This document shows, in pieces, positions 48,601 to 61,755 of a DNA stretch of 64,000 nt. The DNA is taken from positions 1 through 64,000 of the forward strand of contig VXCM01000213.1 in assembly GCA_014773175.1 (NCBI GenBank), written 5' to 3'. Within the stretch, counting starts at the first letter, position 1. Every line of letters begins with the position of its first letter. The DNA is from Lucifuga dentata (taxonomy: Eukaryota > Chordata > Actinopteri > Ophidiiformes > Bythitidae). Below the pieces are notes generated by a model. That model worked only from the letters and a program-made list of their open reading frames with translations. It was not told the DNA's origin and did no database searches. Position numbers and translations under genes: made by a program.

Positions 48601-49189
48601 ACAGAACCATGATTATCTCCAGAATTTGTACATTACAATTAATGAACTCAAATGAATGAAATGTGTATAAACTCTTCAGAAATTATATTATTTAAACAAA
48701 AATATCACAGCCCCAGGTTACTTCCATATTATTCAGGCTTACAACTTTTCAATTAACCTTTGTATGTGGCATATATGATTAACATATATTAAAGTCTTGA
48801 CATTAAAGGATCTTGTATATTCAGCACTGCAGAACCTCCATATGCAAAGGAGAACCAGCATTCATTAATTTCACAGATCAATAACATTTATTACAAATGA
48901 TTAAAATTATATAACACATTAAATAATGTAAAACTAAACAATAATTACAAAAATATTTAAAATTTTCATCTCCTAATCTTAATCAGCCATGTTATATTTC
49001 AAAGAGCAATCCCGCCTCCTAGTGGCAAGAACTCCAAATCTGTAGCTCTGTAGATATAAAATGTACTACTAGTTATTAAAAATTATACAGAAAATTTTAA
49101 AAGGAAGTAAATATTTTTATGAATGTTTAAAAATAATTTAATGAATAAATAGAAATGCTAATTCAAAAAAAAAAAAAAACCCACAGGCG

Positions 49190-49314
49190 CGCAACACTTG
49201 TGCGCATGCGCAGTAGGGCAGTTGGGCGGCTTCACAATGACGTTGTGGCGTGAATAGTTTGACAGTTCTCTACGTGTAACATCGTGAATAGTTTATCTCA
49301 AAATAAACGATGTC
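49190..49314 (+). promoter_or_regulatory. fas: fas proximal promoter with NRF1-type motif
   Basis: A perfect palindromic NRF1 consensus, TGCGCATGCGCA, lies at 49201-49212, about 100 nt upstream of the fas start. A GGGCGG (Sp1-type) box lies at about 49223 and a TGACGTTG further down. The phrase GTGAATAGTTT occurs twice between about 49250 and 49295. No TATA box is seen. Promoter function is inferred from motif and position. Confidence 0.5.
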
Positions 49315-51383
49315 ATGCTTTTCAAAAAGGTTTTCACGCTGGATAATCACCTTTGGTTTGTTTCGTTTCTGGTATGGTAAGTAAAGCTGTATTAATACAA
49401 GTTTGTGCGCTATGTTGGCGGAAATGTTTGGGTGTAACCGAGTTTATTTGTTCCTTGACATAAATCCGTAAAATTAATGTCAGCGTTAGAGAGGATAAAC
49501 TGTAAAGAGTAAAGACAAAGATAATGTTAAGGAAAGACGATTTGTGTTTATGAATTAATGACATTTTTAAAATGCTTGAAAAGTTAACTTTCACTTTCAT
49601 TTTCTGGTTCTCTTTCCTCTGCAGCGGGACTTTTTCTTCTGAGCTTAAAGGAGTATTCCACTCTAAAAGGCAGTCTGAGTTGTGTCAGGATGGAGAATAC
49701 CAGCATGAGGGGAAAACCTGCTGCAAGTGTGGGGCTGGTACGTCTTCCTGCAAATACACCAGCCTTCAAAAGTCTGGAATCCCCCAGATTTTTTTTTTTT
49801 TTTTTNATTTTTTTTTTTTTTTTATCTGCTTGCTAAAAAAAATACTTTCATTCACCAAGCTAGCATTAAATTAAAATAATAACAATAATAATCATCAGAA
49901 ATCATAGTCGACACTTCACAAGTAGAAGTTTTTTATTCATCAAATGTTACATTCATCAAACAATCCTCCTTTTGCAGCTTTGCAGACTTCTGGTATTTTT
50001 CTATCACTTTTTGAAGGTATTCAGGGGAAGTTTTAACCCATGCCTCCGGTAGCTCTTCCCAGAGGTGCGACTGGCTTGTAGGGCATTTTTCTGTGACCTT
50101 ACGGTGAATATAACTTGGTGAATAACTCGTCTCACAAGAGCACCATAGGACTCCAAGTCCATCAAACAGTACTCCGCTTACAAATACGCTTTAGATCGTG
50201 ATCCTGGTGCATGATGAAATTGGCACTAATCAAGTGCAGCCCACAGAGGATGACATGATACTGTAAAATAAAGTGGTAACATTTCTGTTATGTTATTTCT
50301 TGCACTCTGTGTACAGCCCCATAAGATTTTATTTCTTCTGCCATGCTTGACAGAAGGCATCAAGAACTCCTCCAGCATCCTTTCATTTGTTCTTCAGCTC
50401 ACTTATATTCTCTTCCTTGATCCAAACACCTCAAACGTAGATGAATCCATCCATAAAACTCTTTTCCAGTCATCCACTGTCTGTATTCTTTTGCCCATTT
50501 TAACCTTTTCCTTTTCTATGCCAGTTTCAGATATGGCAGTTTTTTTGTCTCGGTTTATTATATTTATGGGTCAGTCAGAATAGCTTAGGGAAAAAAAACA
50601 CTGTTGTTAAACAGTTAATAAAAATTTTCTTATTCCAATAAATAAAGGCAACTATTGACTTGGGAGTAAGAATCACAGTGTTGCAGATTGTTTTTATCGA
50701 GTAAATACGACAAATTCACAAGAGTGTGTGTATCACCAATTCACAAAATATGGAAAGCCCTAATCCCATATGTGCCTTTAGTTGTCCTAAATTGTTTGAC
50801 TTTCCTGTGTTGTCTGCAGGTCTACGGCTGAAGAAGCACTGCCGCTTGCAAAAAGATGATAGAGAATGTGCATATTGCCAGCTGGGAATAACATACAGCA
50901 GTCACCCGAATTTTCAGGAATCCTGTGAACCCTGCACTTCTTGCGCACACCCGAATGGTACAGGCATCACGTTTTCTTCTCATTTCCACACGACTTTTAA
51001 CATAGTTATGACATGATTAGAAATGTTTCATATCTTTATTAGGAACTAGGCCTGGGCAGTGAATCGTTTCATATTTAAATCATGAGGTGGAAATTACAAC
51101 TCACAAGATCAGCAATCTCAAAATTTTTTTTTTCCTTCATCGTGTTTTAAAAAATTAAGTTCAACACAATAACGTGTGTGAAAAAGTGTTACAACCTCAT
51201 GTGCACAGAGAAAGAATGAACCATTAAAAGCTTTTGCAGGGACACGTGGAGGATATTTTGCAGAAAAATCCCCAAATTGTTTTTGATTGGAACACAGTAG
51301 TGACAGATAACAAAATAAATAAATGTTTAATTAGGTAAATAAATGAAGAATAATCAGCCATGTGTGCCTGTTTTCTTTTTTTT

Positions 51384-51442
<59 letters not shown>

Positions 51443-54400
51443 NAATATTAGATTAAGAAATCCAAAACAAAAAAAAAAAATCCATAAAAATCTAAATATT
51501 GTGTAATATAATAACATGATAAAACTAGAAGGGCACTCAGTAGAGCGCATACCTCACTCAAGGCTGAACAAGTTTATACATCATTTATCTTCCTTTAATA
51601 TACTTATCTGAAGAGAAAGAAATTATTAGAATATCTCTGTAATTATTAAAGATACATCAGCTTTATTTTAGATTTGGACCACATTGCACAGATTGATACT
51701 CTATCATGGACTGAGATTGGTGTATTAATTTTGAAGAAATTGCCAGAGGAATGGAAAAATGTAAAATCTTGCAATGTTTAGAAATCATTTTTAAAAAATT
51801 CCTGAATCCAATCCTGGATCTGAATTTTCACCAAAATTTAAGGAGTTCTTCCTACCCTTCCACAATTTTCATTAAACTGATATATAACGTTTTGAGGTAT
51901 TGCGCTAACAAACAAACCGACATAGCTGAAAAATATTAACAAAACAAAACAGCAAAACAACTACGTGATGTTTCTGAGACAAGTTGCGTGTTTGAAATAT
52001 CATGAAACTCCTTTAACGGTGGTTGTGTGGATGCATTTTTCATTCAGCCAATCTGGAGGTGGCAGAACCGTGCACTATTGCCAGAGATACTGTATGTCAA
52101 TGCAAAAAAGATCACTTCTGTTCCAGTGGCATAGAACCCTGCAGACTCTGTCAACCATGTAAAGAGTAAGTTCTTCAAGTATCACCTGCCATCTGTGTGT
52201 GGCTTTGATATCATGATGAAAATATGATTTTTTTTTTTTTTGCTACAAATACGTGCTTTTTCTTTTTATCAAGGTGTGGTGCTGAGGGCGTGAAGGTCGC
52301 CTGTACAGACATCAGCGATACCATCTGCAACACAAGTCTGGGTAAGAGTTGGGTTTGAATTATTGTATCTGAATGAATTTATGATACCAATTGACAATTG
52401 AAATAAAAATGTGATATCCATGTCTTTGTGTTTCAGGAGTGACTCTTGGCGCAGTTTTTGTAGTAATTGTTTTATTAGCTGTAATTGTAATTGGGTTATG
52501 GTACCACTTTTGGAGGAAGAGAAAACGGCGTAAGTATTTCTCTGACCAGCAGGGGGCACAAGAACCTCTTATATTTCTCAGGAAAACTTTCAATATGAGC
52601 TCCATTTCTCATTTTGTGTATTGTTTATTGTTTTAAGTATTTTTTTTTTTTTTTNTTTTTTTTTTTTTTATAAATAACAAATCTTAGAACCAACGCCATC
52701 CCAGCTGATAAATGGAGACACATCCAAGATGGTAAGTTCTTCTAACTCTCCAACCCTTAAGATCTGCTGCAACATGTCCTGTCTTTGTCCAACTTCTCAA
52801 ATTTTAATCTAACCTCTTTTTGCACAAACTTCTATTAGCTAGCTTGACTGAATCATTAACCTTTTTGTCATGAATTGTTTCTCTAACACTGGCATAGCTG
52901 GCCCTTTCTGTACAGCCAAGTACAGGTTAGTTCCCTGAAACCTTGTGTGTCCTCTGCATGCTTCTTTTCTTGTGCCGTTGCATGAATCTTTGTGAAGTTT
53001 GTGCAATTTACATTCTTAACATCCCAATTCTTAATTTTTTTTGTGGACCATACATATTTGAGCTAAAAGTTTGTTTGCACCATCAGAAGATATTATTAAT
53101 GTTAGATTTAGTTGTGTATTAAAATACAAATATAATCAGTTAGTTTAGTTGTGTGCACTTGTATTACAGCCCTTGCTCAGTTCCTTGTGTGTCAGGCTCA
53201 GAACTTATCAGTCATCCCTTATACCTGTCAGTCAGTTGGAGCATAATAGCAGGTTGTGGGTCTATATTTGAATTTTGGATTTGGATTACAGGTTTTATAA
53301 AATTTTTATTAATGCTTTGTTCACATTGTTCTTGTGTTTCTCAGGAGGTGGAGCCTCTTAGAGGTGAGCAAAACATCAAAACTCATTTTATGATTGTTTT
53401 CATATTAGAACAGGAATTGTTTTAGTTTTTACCCTACCATATATATTTTGTGTACAGCTTGACCCATGCTGGATTTCTGAAACCAATACAGTTATAAACA
53501 TCAATATTTGAGAGCAAGAAAAGTACAATAACAGTGTATTGTTTATATTAGTTTTTGGTGTTAACACATAATGTAAAATATCAGTTTTGGTAAAGAGTTT
53601 GCAATTTTGTTATGACGCAGATGACTGCCATGAGTATACTGTGTTTGTCTGTCCTCTAGAATTAACGCTACATGCTTACAAGCTGCAGTACATACATACT
53701 TGTGGACAGGTTTGTCTGCTTTTGTCATGTCAGCAGGGCAGCAACAACCAGAAAAATGGCTAATAGTTATGAAGGGAAGTTGATTGCGAACAATGGAATG
53801 CTTTAAAGGACTATACCATCTGTTTTGCATGTTTGAGCCGAATATATTAAATTTTCATACATGTTATGATAGTGACAGTCATTTCCCAAAGGATTAAACC
53901 GTATTTCAGCTTTTCTGATATTTTGCAAAATGTTTTAGTCGTTCAAATCAAATATTAAAGTGATACACCCACCTTAAAAATCGATGTTTCTACTGCTAAT
54001 ATTGACACAGCCTTATGAAGTCACAGTCATTAAATTTTTCAATAAATGCAGGTCTTCTTTTGGGACTATATTCCCTGTGGAGACATACATTCACTCCGCC
54101 TTTTTATTGCACTTAATGCTAAAATTACATAACTTCTAAAAAAAAAAAAAAAAAAANAATGGAGGTCTGGAAGGTAGGAAAAACATTTTTAATTCACCGT
54201 TCTAGTAGTATGCTTTGGGAAATAATTGTCAGAAATCTTACATGTATGAAAATTGAACTAAGCTCAAACATGTAAAATGGATGGTATGGTCCTTTAATGT
54301 ACCATCTCTGTTTTCAGGGCTGCTGTTTCTTTCACCTTTGGAACATAAGTAAAATACAAAAATGGCGAAAATTACCTCAGTTGTGTCATCTTTGTGCACA

Positions 54401-55086
54401 TTGTTAAGTGAAATCGGAAGTTGTTTTGTGTTTATGTTTTGGCCCTCAAGTTGTCCCCTATATGGATATATGATGTAATGTCCAGATTGACATACAGTAC
54501 ATAAGCAAGCATGTAATTATTAGCGTAGATGTATATATGGACTAAATGTCAAATACAAGAGTAAGTAGAGATAAGAAATGAAGAAAATTAACTGAAATTG
54601 AGTTGAAATGTTTAACAGAAAACCTAAAAATGCGACTTTACAATACGATTAAAATACTTCAGGACCTCGTGGCAGTGATTGTTTTGTGCATGTTTTACGG
54701 TGTTCCTGCAGGATAAAGACAGCTGTGTCGTATGTACTTTCTTGAATTAAACTCCATTTTTTTCCCCTCATACTTCAGCACCAATAGTGGATCTCACGTC
54801 ATTCCTCCCTGACATCGCAGAGCTCCTGGATTGGAAAGATATGAGGGATATAGCGATACGTAGTGAAATACCATCCACCACCATTAAGTCCTGTCAACAG
54901 AACAACCCTCAGGATACTCAGGAACAAACATTCCAACTACTGAGCCGCTGGGTGGAGAAGCAGGGAAGGACGGCCTCAACGGATCTGATAGAGATGTTAC
55001 GGAGGAGCGGCCAAAAGGCCAAAGCAGAGAGAGTGATGGATTTGCTGAGCGGTGGCAACTCCGACAGGTCTCATGTTCCTACTTGA
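49315..55086 (+). CDS. fas: Fas (TNFRSF6/CD95) death receptor (9 coding exons)
   Basis: Cell-surface death receptor that recruits FADD and caspase-8 on FasL binding. Coding exons: 49315-49376, 49625-49737, 50820-50957, 52048-52165, 52274-52341, 52437-52529, 52688-52731, 53345-53363, 54779-55086. All junctions are GT-AG and in frame, giving 963 nt and 320 residues (human 335). Order: signal peptide (MLFKKVFTLDNHLWFVSFLV...), Cys-rich TNFR repeats (for example CCKCGAG, CEPCTSC, CRLCQPCKECG), a hydrophobic span at about 170-191 followed by WRKRKR, a short linker with a 19-nt exon, and a death domain at about 222-310 (VDLTSFLPDIAELLDWKDM, then LLSRWVEKQG and DLIEMLRRSGQKAKAERVMDLL). The ATG at 49315 was chosen because the nearby ATG at 49310 is out of frame with exon 2. 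Intron 2 carries an antisense Tc1 relic. Confidence 0.95.
49930..50570 (-). pseudogene. Tc1-like transposase relic in fas intron 2
   Basis: Antisense to fas, the minus strand shows in order KRLKWAK, WKRVLWMDSSTFEVFGS (50440-50520, the catalytic DE.KF.IFG block in decayed form), a short ILWGC block, and HLWEELPEAWVKTSPEYLQK (about 49970-50060), which matches the end of fish Tc1 transposases. Several stops and frameshifts separate the blocks. A sequence like a Tc1 terminus (CCTTCAAAAGTCTGGAA) lies at about 49765, close to the 5' end of the intron. Inactive relic. Confidence 0.75.
53160..53225 (+). repeat. short dispersed repeat, second copy (fas intron 7)
   Basis: Matches the copy at 34560-34640 over TTACAGCCCTTGCTC and GTCAGGCTCAGAACTTATCA. 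Family not identified. Confidence 0.55.
53803..54297 (-). mobile_element. TTAA-type MITE copy 12 in fas intron 8
   Basis: Starts TTAAAGGACTATACCATCTG and ends GGATGGTATGGTCCTTTAA, TTAA on both sides. An A-run with a single N at 54157 marks an assembly join, so part of the interior may be missing from the assembly. Confidence 0.85.
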
Positions 55087-55982
55087 TTTTTACGGCCGTG
55101 CTGTCTGTGAATTTTTTTATTATTATTTTTTTTATTATTATTATTTTTTTTTTAAGGTAACTGCAGTCCAAATCTAAAATTCTATTTCCTGAAAGCTGGG
55201 AAGGCTGCAGTTTCACAGCTTGTTGCAGTAATGAAGGGAGTTTAGACCACAAACTGAAACAGGAAATTCGATATGATCCCAAAGTAGAAACATTAAGAAA
55301 GAGAAACAAGTTTTTAAACAGATTATCTCTTTTATATGCGTAAACAAATAAGCAGATGATCTAAATTTGGAGGATTGGCTAATTTTAGCAGTTTTACTGA
55401 TGACAGAATAGTGGGGAATTAAACATTGGAAACTGCAGAATAACTGCAAAATCCCCAAAATGTCTGTAGATGCTTTAAATGGTCATAAATACAGAATATT
55501 TCAATACATGATGCAGTCTACCGGTTTTAAACCATCAGATAGAAATTTTTGAAAAGAAAAAGAACCTATTTTATATCTTTAAATTGTGGATGCAAGTTTA
55601 GATCATGGATAGAAACCATTTTGTCAAATTTTGATTTTAATTAATTGAGCCATCATTTTGTCATTATTTTAAAAAAACTTTTCTATTTCACCTTTTGACT
55701 GAAAGATCAACATAATTTGTAAACTCTTTATTACACTCTTATTTTTTATTATACAATATCAATTCTTGCTCAGTCAGTGCTTTCTCCGCTGCTTGCAATG
55801 GACAAAGCGGAGAATTTTGACTCATTGTGTCGCAGCGATGTCTCGCAGATAATACAAATAATACATATGAAAAGTATAATTTGCTCAGAGTCCGGAGACA
55901 GCTGTGTTTGGTCCGGATACGGACCGGAGTCTGGATTTTGAGGATGACTGACATAATGTAGATGTGCTTAAACTGTGAGGTA

Positions 55983-56523
55983 CTTCAAGGACCATGTGGG
56001 TGATTTTGCATGTTTGAGCCCAATATATGTACAACCTGCATACAAGTTACGTTGCTGACAATCATTTCCAAAAATGACGAGTGGTAAATATTAAGATTGT
56101 TTTTCCTACCTTCCAGACTGCCGTTGGTTTCAGTTCATTCCATTAAGCAATTAAAATCAACCTGTAGAGACTTGAAACATGCTCGAGATAAGTAACCCAT
56201 CGCAGTATACATGACGTCTATTAATTTTTTTTATCAACATGGAGCTGCAGGGAAGATTTCTCTGCCAGGGAATATAGTCCCAGGAGAAGACTGCTTTTAC
56301 CAAGAAATTAAACATAACTATACCTTCTACATTCGGACATGCATGTTTGTAGGCAAAACATTGAATTTTAAGGTGGGTGCATCACCTGAACATTTGATTT
56401 TGACAGATTAGGGGATATGGCAAAATAAAAGTAAAAGTAAAATATGGTTTGATGTTTTGGTTGTCAGTAACGTGGGAGTATTTCTTGGGCTTAAACATGC
56501 AAAATCACTGGTATGGTCCTTCC
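55983..56523 (+). mobile_element. TTAA-type MITE copy 13
   Basis: Begins TTCAAGGACCATGTGGGTGA and ends AAATCACTGGTATGGTCCTTCC, with all internal landmarks. The flanks are TTCA and TCCA, so the target duplication has decayed or differs from TTAA. Confidence 0.8.
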
Positions 56524-57806
56524 AGGGGTCAAACTAACATACAGTAGTAGATTGGAAGTATTGTATGTAAACAATGGAATTTGTTAATATGTAAATATGT
56601 TAATGTATGCTATGGTGATTGATTTCACTCAATGCTGGCATGTGAACATCTTTCCAGGCAGGATGGAGATTCATATCGTTGCACCAATCAGCTTCTTATG
56701 CTGCCTTCTTTCAGAGACAAAAATGCTTTGTGCTTCAGTTCTTTCAAAAGACATTGAGGAATGTACAGTTACTTGAAAATAGATAAGCTCTGTTAGACTT
56801 TAATAGCAGAGCCGTGACTCTGATGAACTCAGGCGACTGTAGGCGTTTTTGAGGATGAAATCATTGCTTTTTTCTTACTATGCATGTTTGATCAGATAAA
56901 AACTCTTACCTGATCAGAATTGTTAAATGCCATAGTGGAAACTGAGCTTCTGTTTTGTAATCTTGAGTTGTAATAGTGCAGTAATGCTCTGCTGAAATAA
57001 AGATAGAGCCAAAACAAAACACAAACATTTTCCTTTGTGTTACTAACCTCAAATATATTGTATATCATATACTGAAAATCAACAGCTTTCATTGCTACAG
57101 AGGCAGAGAATTTTAGGACATAAACTGACCATCACACTAATAATATTAACATTCACTATTGTTTGGACCTACTTGTTTGTTTTTAGCAGGTAATTCCCAT
57201 AATTTCACTCCTTTTAGATTTTATTTGTGTTCCATTGTTATAAGCGACACAATTTTGTCAGCCAGCAGCCCAGCATTCTGTTCGTGTTACCATATGGTCA
57301 CTAAAAAATCTCCCTGTTCACCTTTTGGCTGAACAGGTAACTTAATAAGCCGGTGTTTTATATCACCTATTCCACATTATGTATGAGACAAGATTCCTTT
57401 GTTCGTGGACATTTTAATGTGACCCAGAACAGTAATTAAAGGATTTGTTCCATTTAAGTAGGTCCAGTGAAACAGGCATATCTTCGTGTCATTTAGATGC
57501 TCTAGTGTCGGAGCCCTTGCATTGTTAATTTTGGCTTACTGGTTTAATAGATCATTTTCATTGCAGAAAAAGCACAGGTGCTGTTAACAGTAATACTGGC
57601 TCCATTCCATTTAAGTGTGTCAGGGTTCTGGCATTGTACTTGCTGCAGCACTGGTTTGGAACACAACCATTGTTTATGTCGTTAACTACACCTAAAAGTA
57701 ATAAAAGCATTATTAAAGTTAACAGTTACATGAGTTTTCAAGTATTACCACCCTGCAATTGCCCAACTTGCTTAATCGCTACTGCTCACGAATTACAATC
57801 ACTGGC

Positions 57807-58528
57807 TTAAAGGACCATACCGACCATTTTGCATGTTTGAGCCTAATATATTCAATTTTCATACATGTTACGTTACTGACAANGACCATTTTGCATGTTT
57901 GAGCCTAATATATTCAATTTTCATACATGTTACGTTACTGACAATCATTAGCCAAAGGATAAAATCATATTTCAGCTCCTGATATTTTGCAAAATCTCTT
58001 AATCTTTCAAAATCAAATATTCAAGTGATACACCCACCTCAAAAANATATTTTGCAAAATCTCTTAATCTTTCAAAATCAAATATTCAAGTGATACACCC
58101 ACCTCAAAAATCAACGTTTCGCCCACTAATAGTTACACAAAATTATGAAGTCACGGTTGTTTAAATTTTACGATAAACTTAAGTCTTCTTTTGGGACTAT
58201 ATTCACCTGTGGAGACATACATTCACTCCACGCTTTTATTGTGCTTAAAAGCTAAAATTACATAACTTCTAAAAAAAAAAAAAAAACCTGAATACATGTT
58301 TGTTTGCAATGATGGATTACCTATCCCAAGAACGTTTCAAGTATCAACAAGTTGATTTTAATAGTGTACCAGAATGAACTGAAACCAATGGTGGTCTGGA
58401 AGGTAGGAAAAAATTGTTTTAATTTACTGTTCCAGTAGTATGTTTGGGAAATGATTGTCAGTAACGTTACGTGTATGAAAATAATATATTAAACTCAAAC
58501 ATGCACGATCACAAGTAGGGTCCTTTAA
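57807..58528 (-). mobile_element. TTAA-type MITE copy 14
   Basis: TTAAAGGACCATACCGACC at the left and GTAGGGTCCTTTAA at the right, TTAA on both sides. The apparent length of about 720 bp is inflated by two single-N joins (57883 and 58046), each with a 61-63 bp duplicated overlap. The true length is near 590 bp. Confidence 0.85.
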
Positions 58529-58689
58529 TGAGGAGCACCACTAATTTTTAAAGAGAAACAGATTTCTATCTTATTTTCTTCAAGAGGTAGATTTTAAAAC
58601 ATTGGAATAGTTGCAAAAACACAATCCACTTCTACTCTCTGTTGCTTTAGCACCACTATGCACACCGACTGAAAACAGACCGGGTTTTT

Positions 58690-59080
58690 TTTTTTTTTTT
58701 TTTTNTTTTTTTTTGGCATTCTGTCTTTAAAGCACCCCACCTGCTTCAAGCCTGAACAGGTAAACAGCCACAGAGTGCTAAACAGGGGTGCTGGTTAAAT
58801 GCTCGCTCCTGGCCTTGTACTTTGTGGGTGTGTCTAATCAGGTGTGTAACTGTGTAAAATAAAGTGTGTTACATATTTACCAACATGTTACAGATGTAAT
58901 GGAACAATCAAAACAAAGCTTTCAGGGAAAGACAGGACCTATGGTTTTGTATTACTGCATGCATATATGTAGCCATGGACTTCTAATTTTGCAGTTTTGA
59001 CAACAATATTCACCACTCCATACTATCATACTGCATAAAAATGAGGGCAAATTACAAAATCATAATATATTCTCCTTGAA
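58690..59080. repeat. diverged relative of the 12131-12560 element
   Basis: It shares CTTTGTGGGTGTGTCTAA, the AAAACAAAGCTTTCAGGG region and GACAGGACCTATGGTTTTGT with the element in papss2 intron 9. Clear terminal repeats are not visible and a poly-T/N join (58705) hides the left side. Confidence 0.45.
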
Positions 59081-59416
59081 ATCAGATGTCACATAATGAC
59101 GTAATGACACATTTTGGCGCAGAATTCTGGTGTTATTCTACGTAACACTTATCATTATGGCAACGGCCATAACTTAAAGCTTCTGGTAACCAAAGTGAAA
59201 CTTTGCTTTTGCTTTTGATGAGTCATTGCTGTTATCATGCTGTTAAAGAAGCAGTTTTGTTTGTTCACTGTGGGTCTTTGTATCGGTCACCATGCTGCCT
59301 GTCTTTGATTTTGCTACTTAACTTTTACTATCTGTAAGGTTGGGATTTATTGTAGGGAAAAAATGTGTAACCTGGGAATCTGGTGGATGACCAGGCTTTA
59401 GGATGTTATCAAGTCA

Positions 59417-59433
59417 CCACACACACACACACA

Positions 59434-59482
<49 letters not shown>
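59417..59482. repeat. (CA)n microsatellite
   Basis: About 32 CA units with one TA. Confidence 0.95.
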
Positions 59483-59485
<3 letters not shown>

Positions 59486-60419
59486 CACCTGCTGGTCCAA
59501 TGATGGAAACCAGAGTCACGGTCCAAGGCTTTCTCTGCATGTATTTACACACCACATTATTTCATTATTATTATCATTATTAATACAATTACTACACAAA
59601 CTGTTAGTTAAATTTGACTTGAATTATCTGACTCCATAGACAATGGTCTGAATAGTTAAATTTGGTTCTGATTGTCTGACTTTTCAGAGATTGGAACTCC
59701 AGATTAATACATAATTGAGCAATACTTTCTTCTGTACTCACCTGGACNTCAGAGATTGGAACTCCAGATTAATACATAATTGAGCAATACTTTCTTCTGT
59801 ACTCACCTGGACTATACCCTACACAAAACCTCGGAAACCATAGATCCATCCAAACTACTAAGGCAAATAGTACAACAGGAAAGTCAGGAAGAAGTTAAAG
59901 CTTAGTTTTACCAATTTATTACCAGGAACAATTTATCAGTCAATTAACAAGAAGTCATACTTACATACAGAAACTTTAACAGGCCAATTCAACAGAGTTC
60001 CAATCATGAATTAATAGATATTAAAATAAATACATAGACTATTCTCCCTGGCAGAGAAATAAATAACAAGCTACGCACAGAGAAGAGTGGGAGGTCTCCA
60101 TAGAAAACTACACACATGTATCGCAGGTGTTTTGTGGGTTTTATGTCTATAAGGAGAATGTGCTGATGCAGCGATTTGTGCAGGTGTTTTACAATAAGAC
60201 TCAGACTGTAAAGTTTTTCCATCAGAATAGCAATTAAAGCTGCTTTTTAACAAAGGCTTCAAGCTTTCATGCAATTGCAGACAAATGTTAGATTCATTGG
60301 AGTATGTGTAGATTTTTATTATTAACTCAAAGACAAAATACTTAGATCATATTGTTTCAAACTTGGAACAAAAGGCATTGAGGGATTTTCCCATTAGGAC
60401 TTGCATTTAATTGTTAACA

Positions 60420-60705
60420 TGCATCAGAACAAATGTTTGTGCAGCATCAAAAACTTCCAAAATCTGAAACTCATGTTGTCTGGGATGCTGGTCTTAAAAG
60501 TTTTCAAAGAAAAAGCCATAGCTGAAACTGGTTAAAAATAAATAAATAAATAAATAAATAATAACCAATTCACCATCTACTGTCCCATTTTAACCTTTTC
60601 TTTTTTTATTTACCACTTTCAGATAGTTAGCATTGGCCATCGTCTGGAAGTCATCTTTTCACTGTTGCAGATGACACTAGAATTTAGCATGTTTATTTAT
60701 TTATG
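60420..60705. pseudogene. Tc1-like transposase fragments in opposite orientations
   Basis: On the plus strand 60480-60540 resembles the Tc1 stretch coding AGL..RVAKKKPYLRLANKK (bases CAAAGAAAAAGCCATAGCTG). Immediately after an AATA repeat, 60563-60700 on the minus strand carries the same Tc1 region again (CTGAAAGTGGTAAATAAA then AGAAAAGGTTAAAATGGG). Two pieces therefore face each other across about 25 bp of simple repeat. Both are broken by stops. Confidence 0.55.
60537..60561. repeat. (AAAT)n microsatellite
   Basis: Six AAAT units between the two facing Tc1 fragments. Confidence 0.85.
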
Positions 60706-61439
60706 TTTATTTAAGGAAGCAGACAACAATGGCTGCTGAAAATGGGGCTTCGTGGTTTTGTGTGAATACTTAATTATACATCAGTCATTTCCAGCAGTAA
60801 TAGCCATTTGCAGCATTACTAATGTCTTGACTATATATTTAAATAAATTTATTGCACTTTGGTGAACAAAACATGAAAAAATCATGCTATTGTACCTGCT
60901 TGAAATTTACATGTTTCCTTAGACTTGCTGTGTTGTCATCATGCCTCACGTCATGATGAGATCAGATATCTCTGCACATGATTCCCTGCACGTCTGTGAG
61001 AGAGGAAGCGTGTTCTTTCATGTTGAGGTATTTCTGGGTGTGCTCATTTGCACATCTGATTTCTAGACTCACCATTCTTTGCAAAATCCCTGTGGCAAAT
61101 GAATTCCTTGCCACAAAAGTGTGATTTACTTTATTTAGCAACAGGAAGTTACCGTATTCACTTAGTCACATTATCTTGCCTAAAATCATTGTCCATAAGA
61201 TGACACCCAGACAGTTTTTTGTTTTTTTTTTACTATGACTCTGTGAACTTTCTACATTTGATGACTGTTTTGGTTAGATTTTTGCTTCATAAAAGCATTA
61301 TTAGATCTACAGGCAGGTCAGTTTTATTACTTATTCTCATTATTAAGGGATTTCAGGTTTTGCTTGATTTTCCTTTAATCTACATATGGGTAATAAAATA
61401 AAAACCAACATAAAATGTCATAGTAAAAGCACAAAGAGT

Positions 61440-61610
61440 CTCTGAATGGTTTGATGATGACCATAAAAATAAACTCTGGCCTTCACAGTCATCAGCTCTC
61501 AACCCAAAGGAACACATATGGGAAATTTTGGAAACAGCACCTCCATCACAATACCAGATGAGGGATTTTCTTTTAGAAGATGGAGTTCTGTACAATCAAT
61601 GTCAATGTTA
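61440..61610 (+). pseudogene. Tc1-like transposase C-terminal fragment
   Basis: Plus-strand translation reads LWPSQSSALNPKEHIWEILE then PPSQYQMRDFLLEDGV. This corresponds to the fish Tc1 segment WPSQSPDLNPIEHLWEIL...PPPSSKHQMREYLLEEW. The catalytic Asp of SPDLNP is replaced and no upstream transposase is intact. It ends about 150 bp before the candidate small gene's TATA box. Confidence 0.65.
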
Positions 61611-61755
61611 AAATCTCAAATCTCCATATTTAGTTTTGTCATATTCAGTTTTGTATAATTTCTTCTCTGGCAGTTGATAAATATAAAGAAAAATATGATT
61701 ATCAGAATCTGAATAAAAATTCACTGAATGTCTGCCAAAGACGCTCACAGGAAGT

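Larger units (their letters stand above)
55087..61755. other. gene-free fas-ch25h intergenic DNA
   Basis: Contains two MITE copies (55983, 57807), a relative of the 12131 element, a CA microsatellite, a 63-bp duplication around an N (59748) and Tc1 fragments. No exon-like signal is supported before 61756. The fas 3' UTR should occupy the first part; its end is not determined. Confidence 0.5.
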
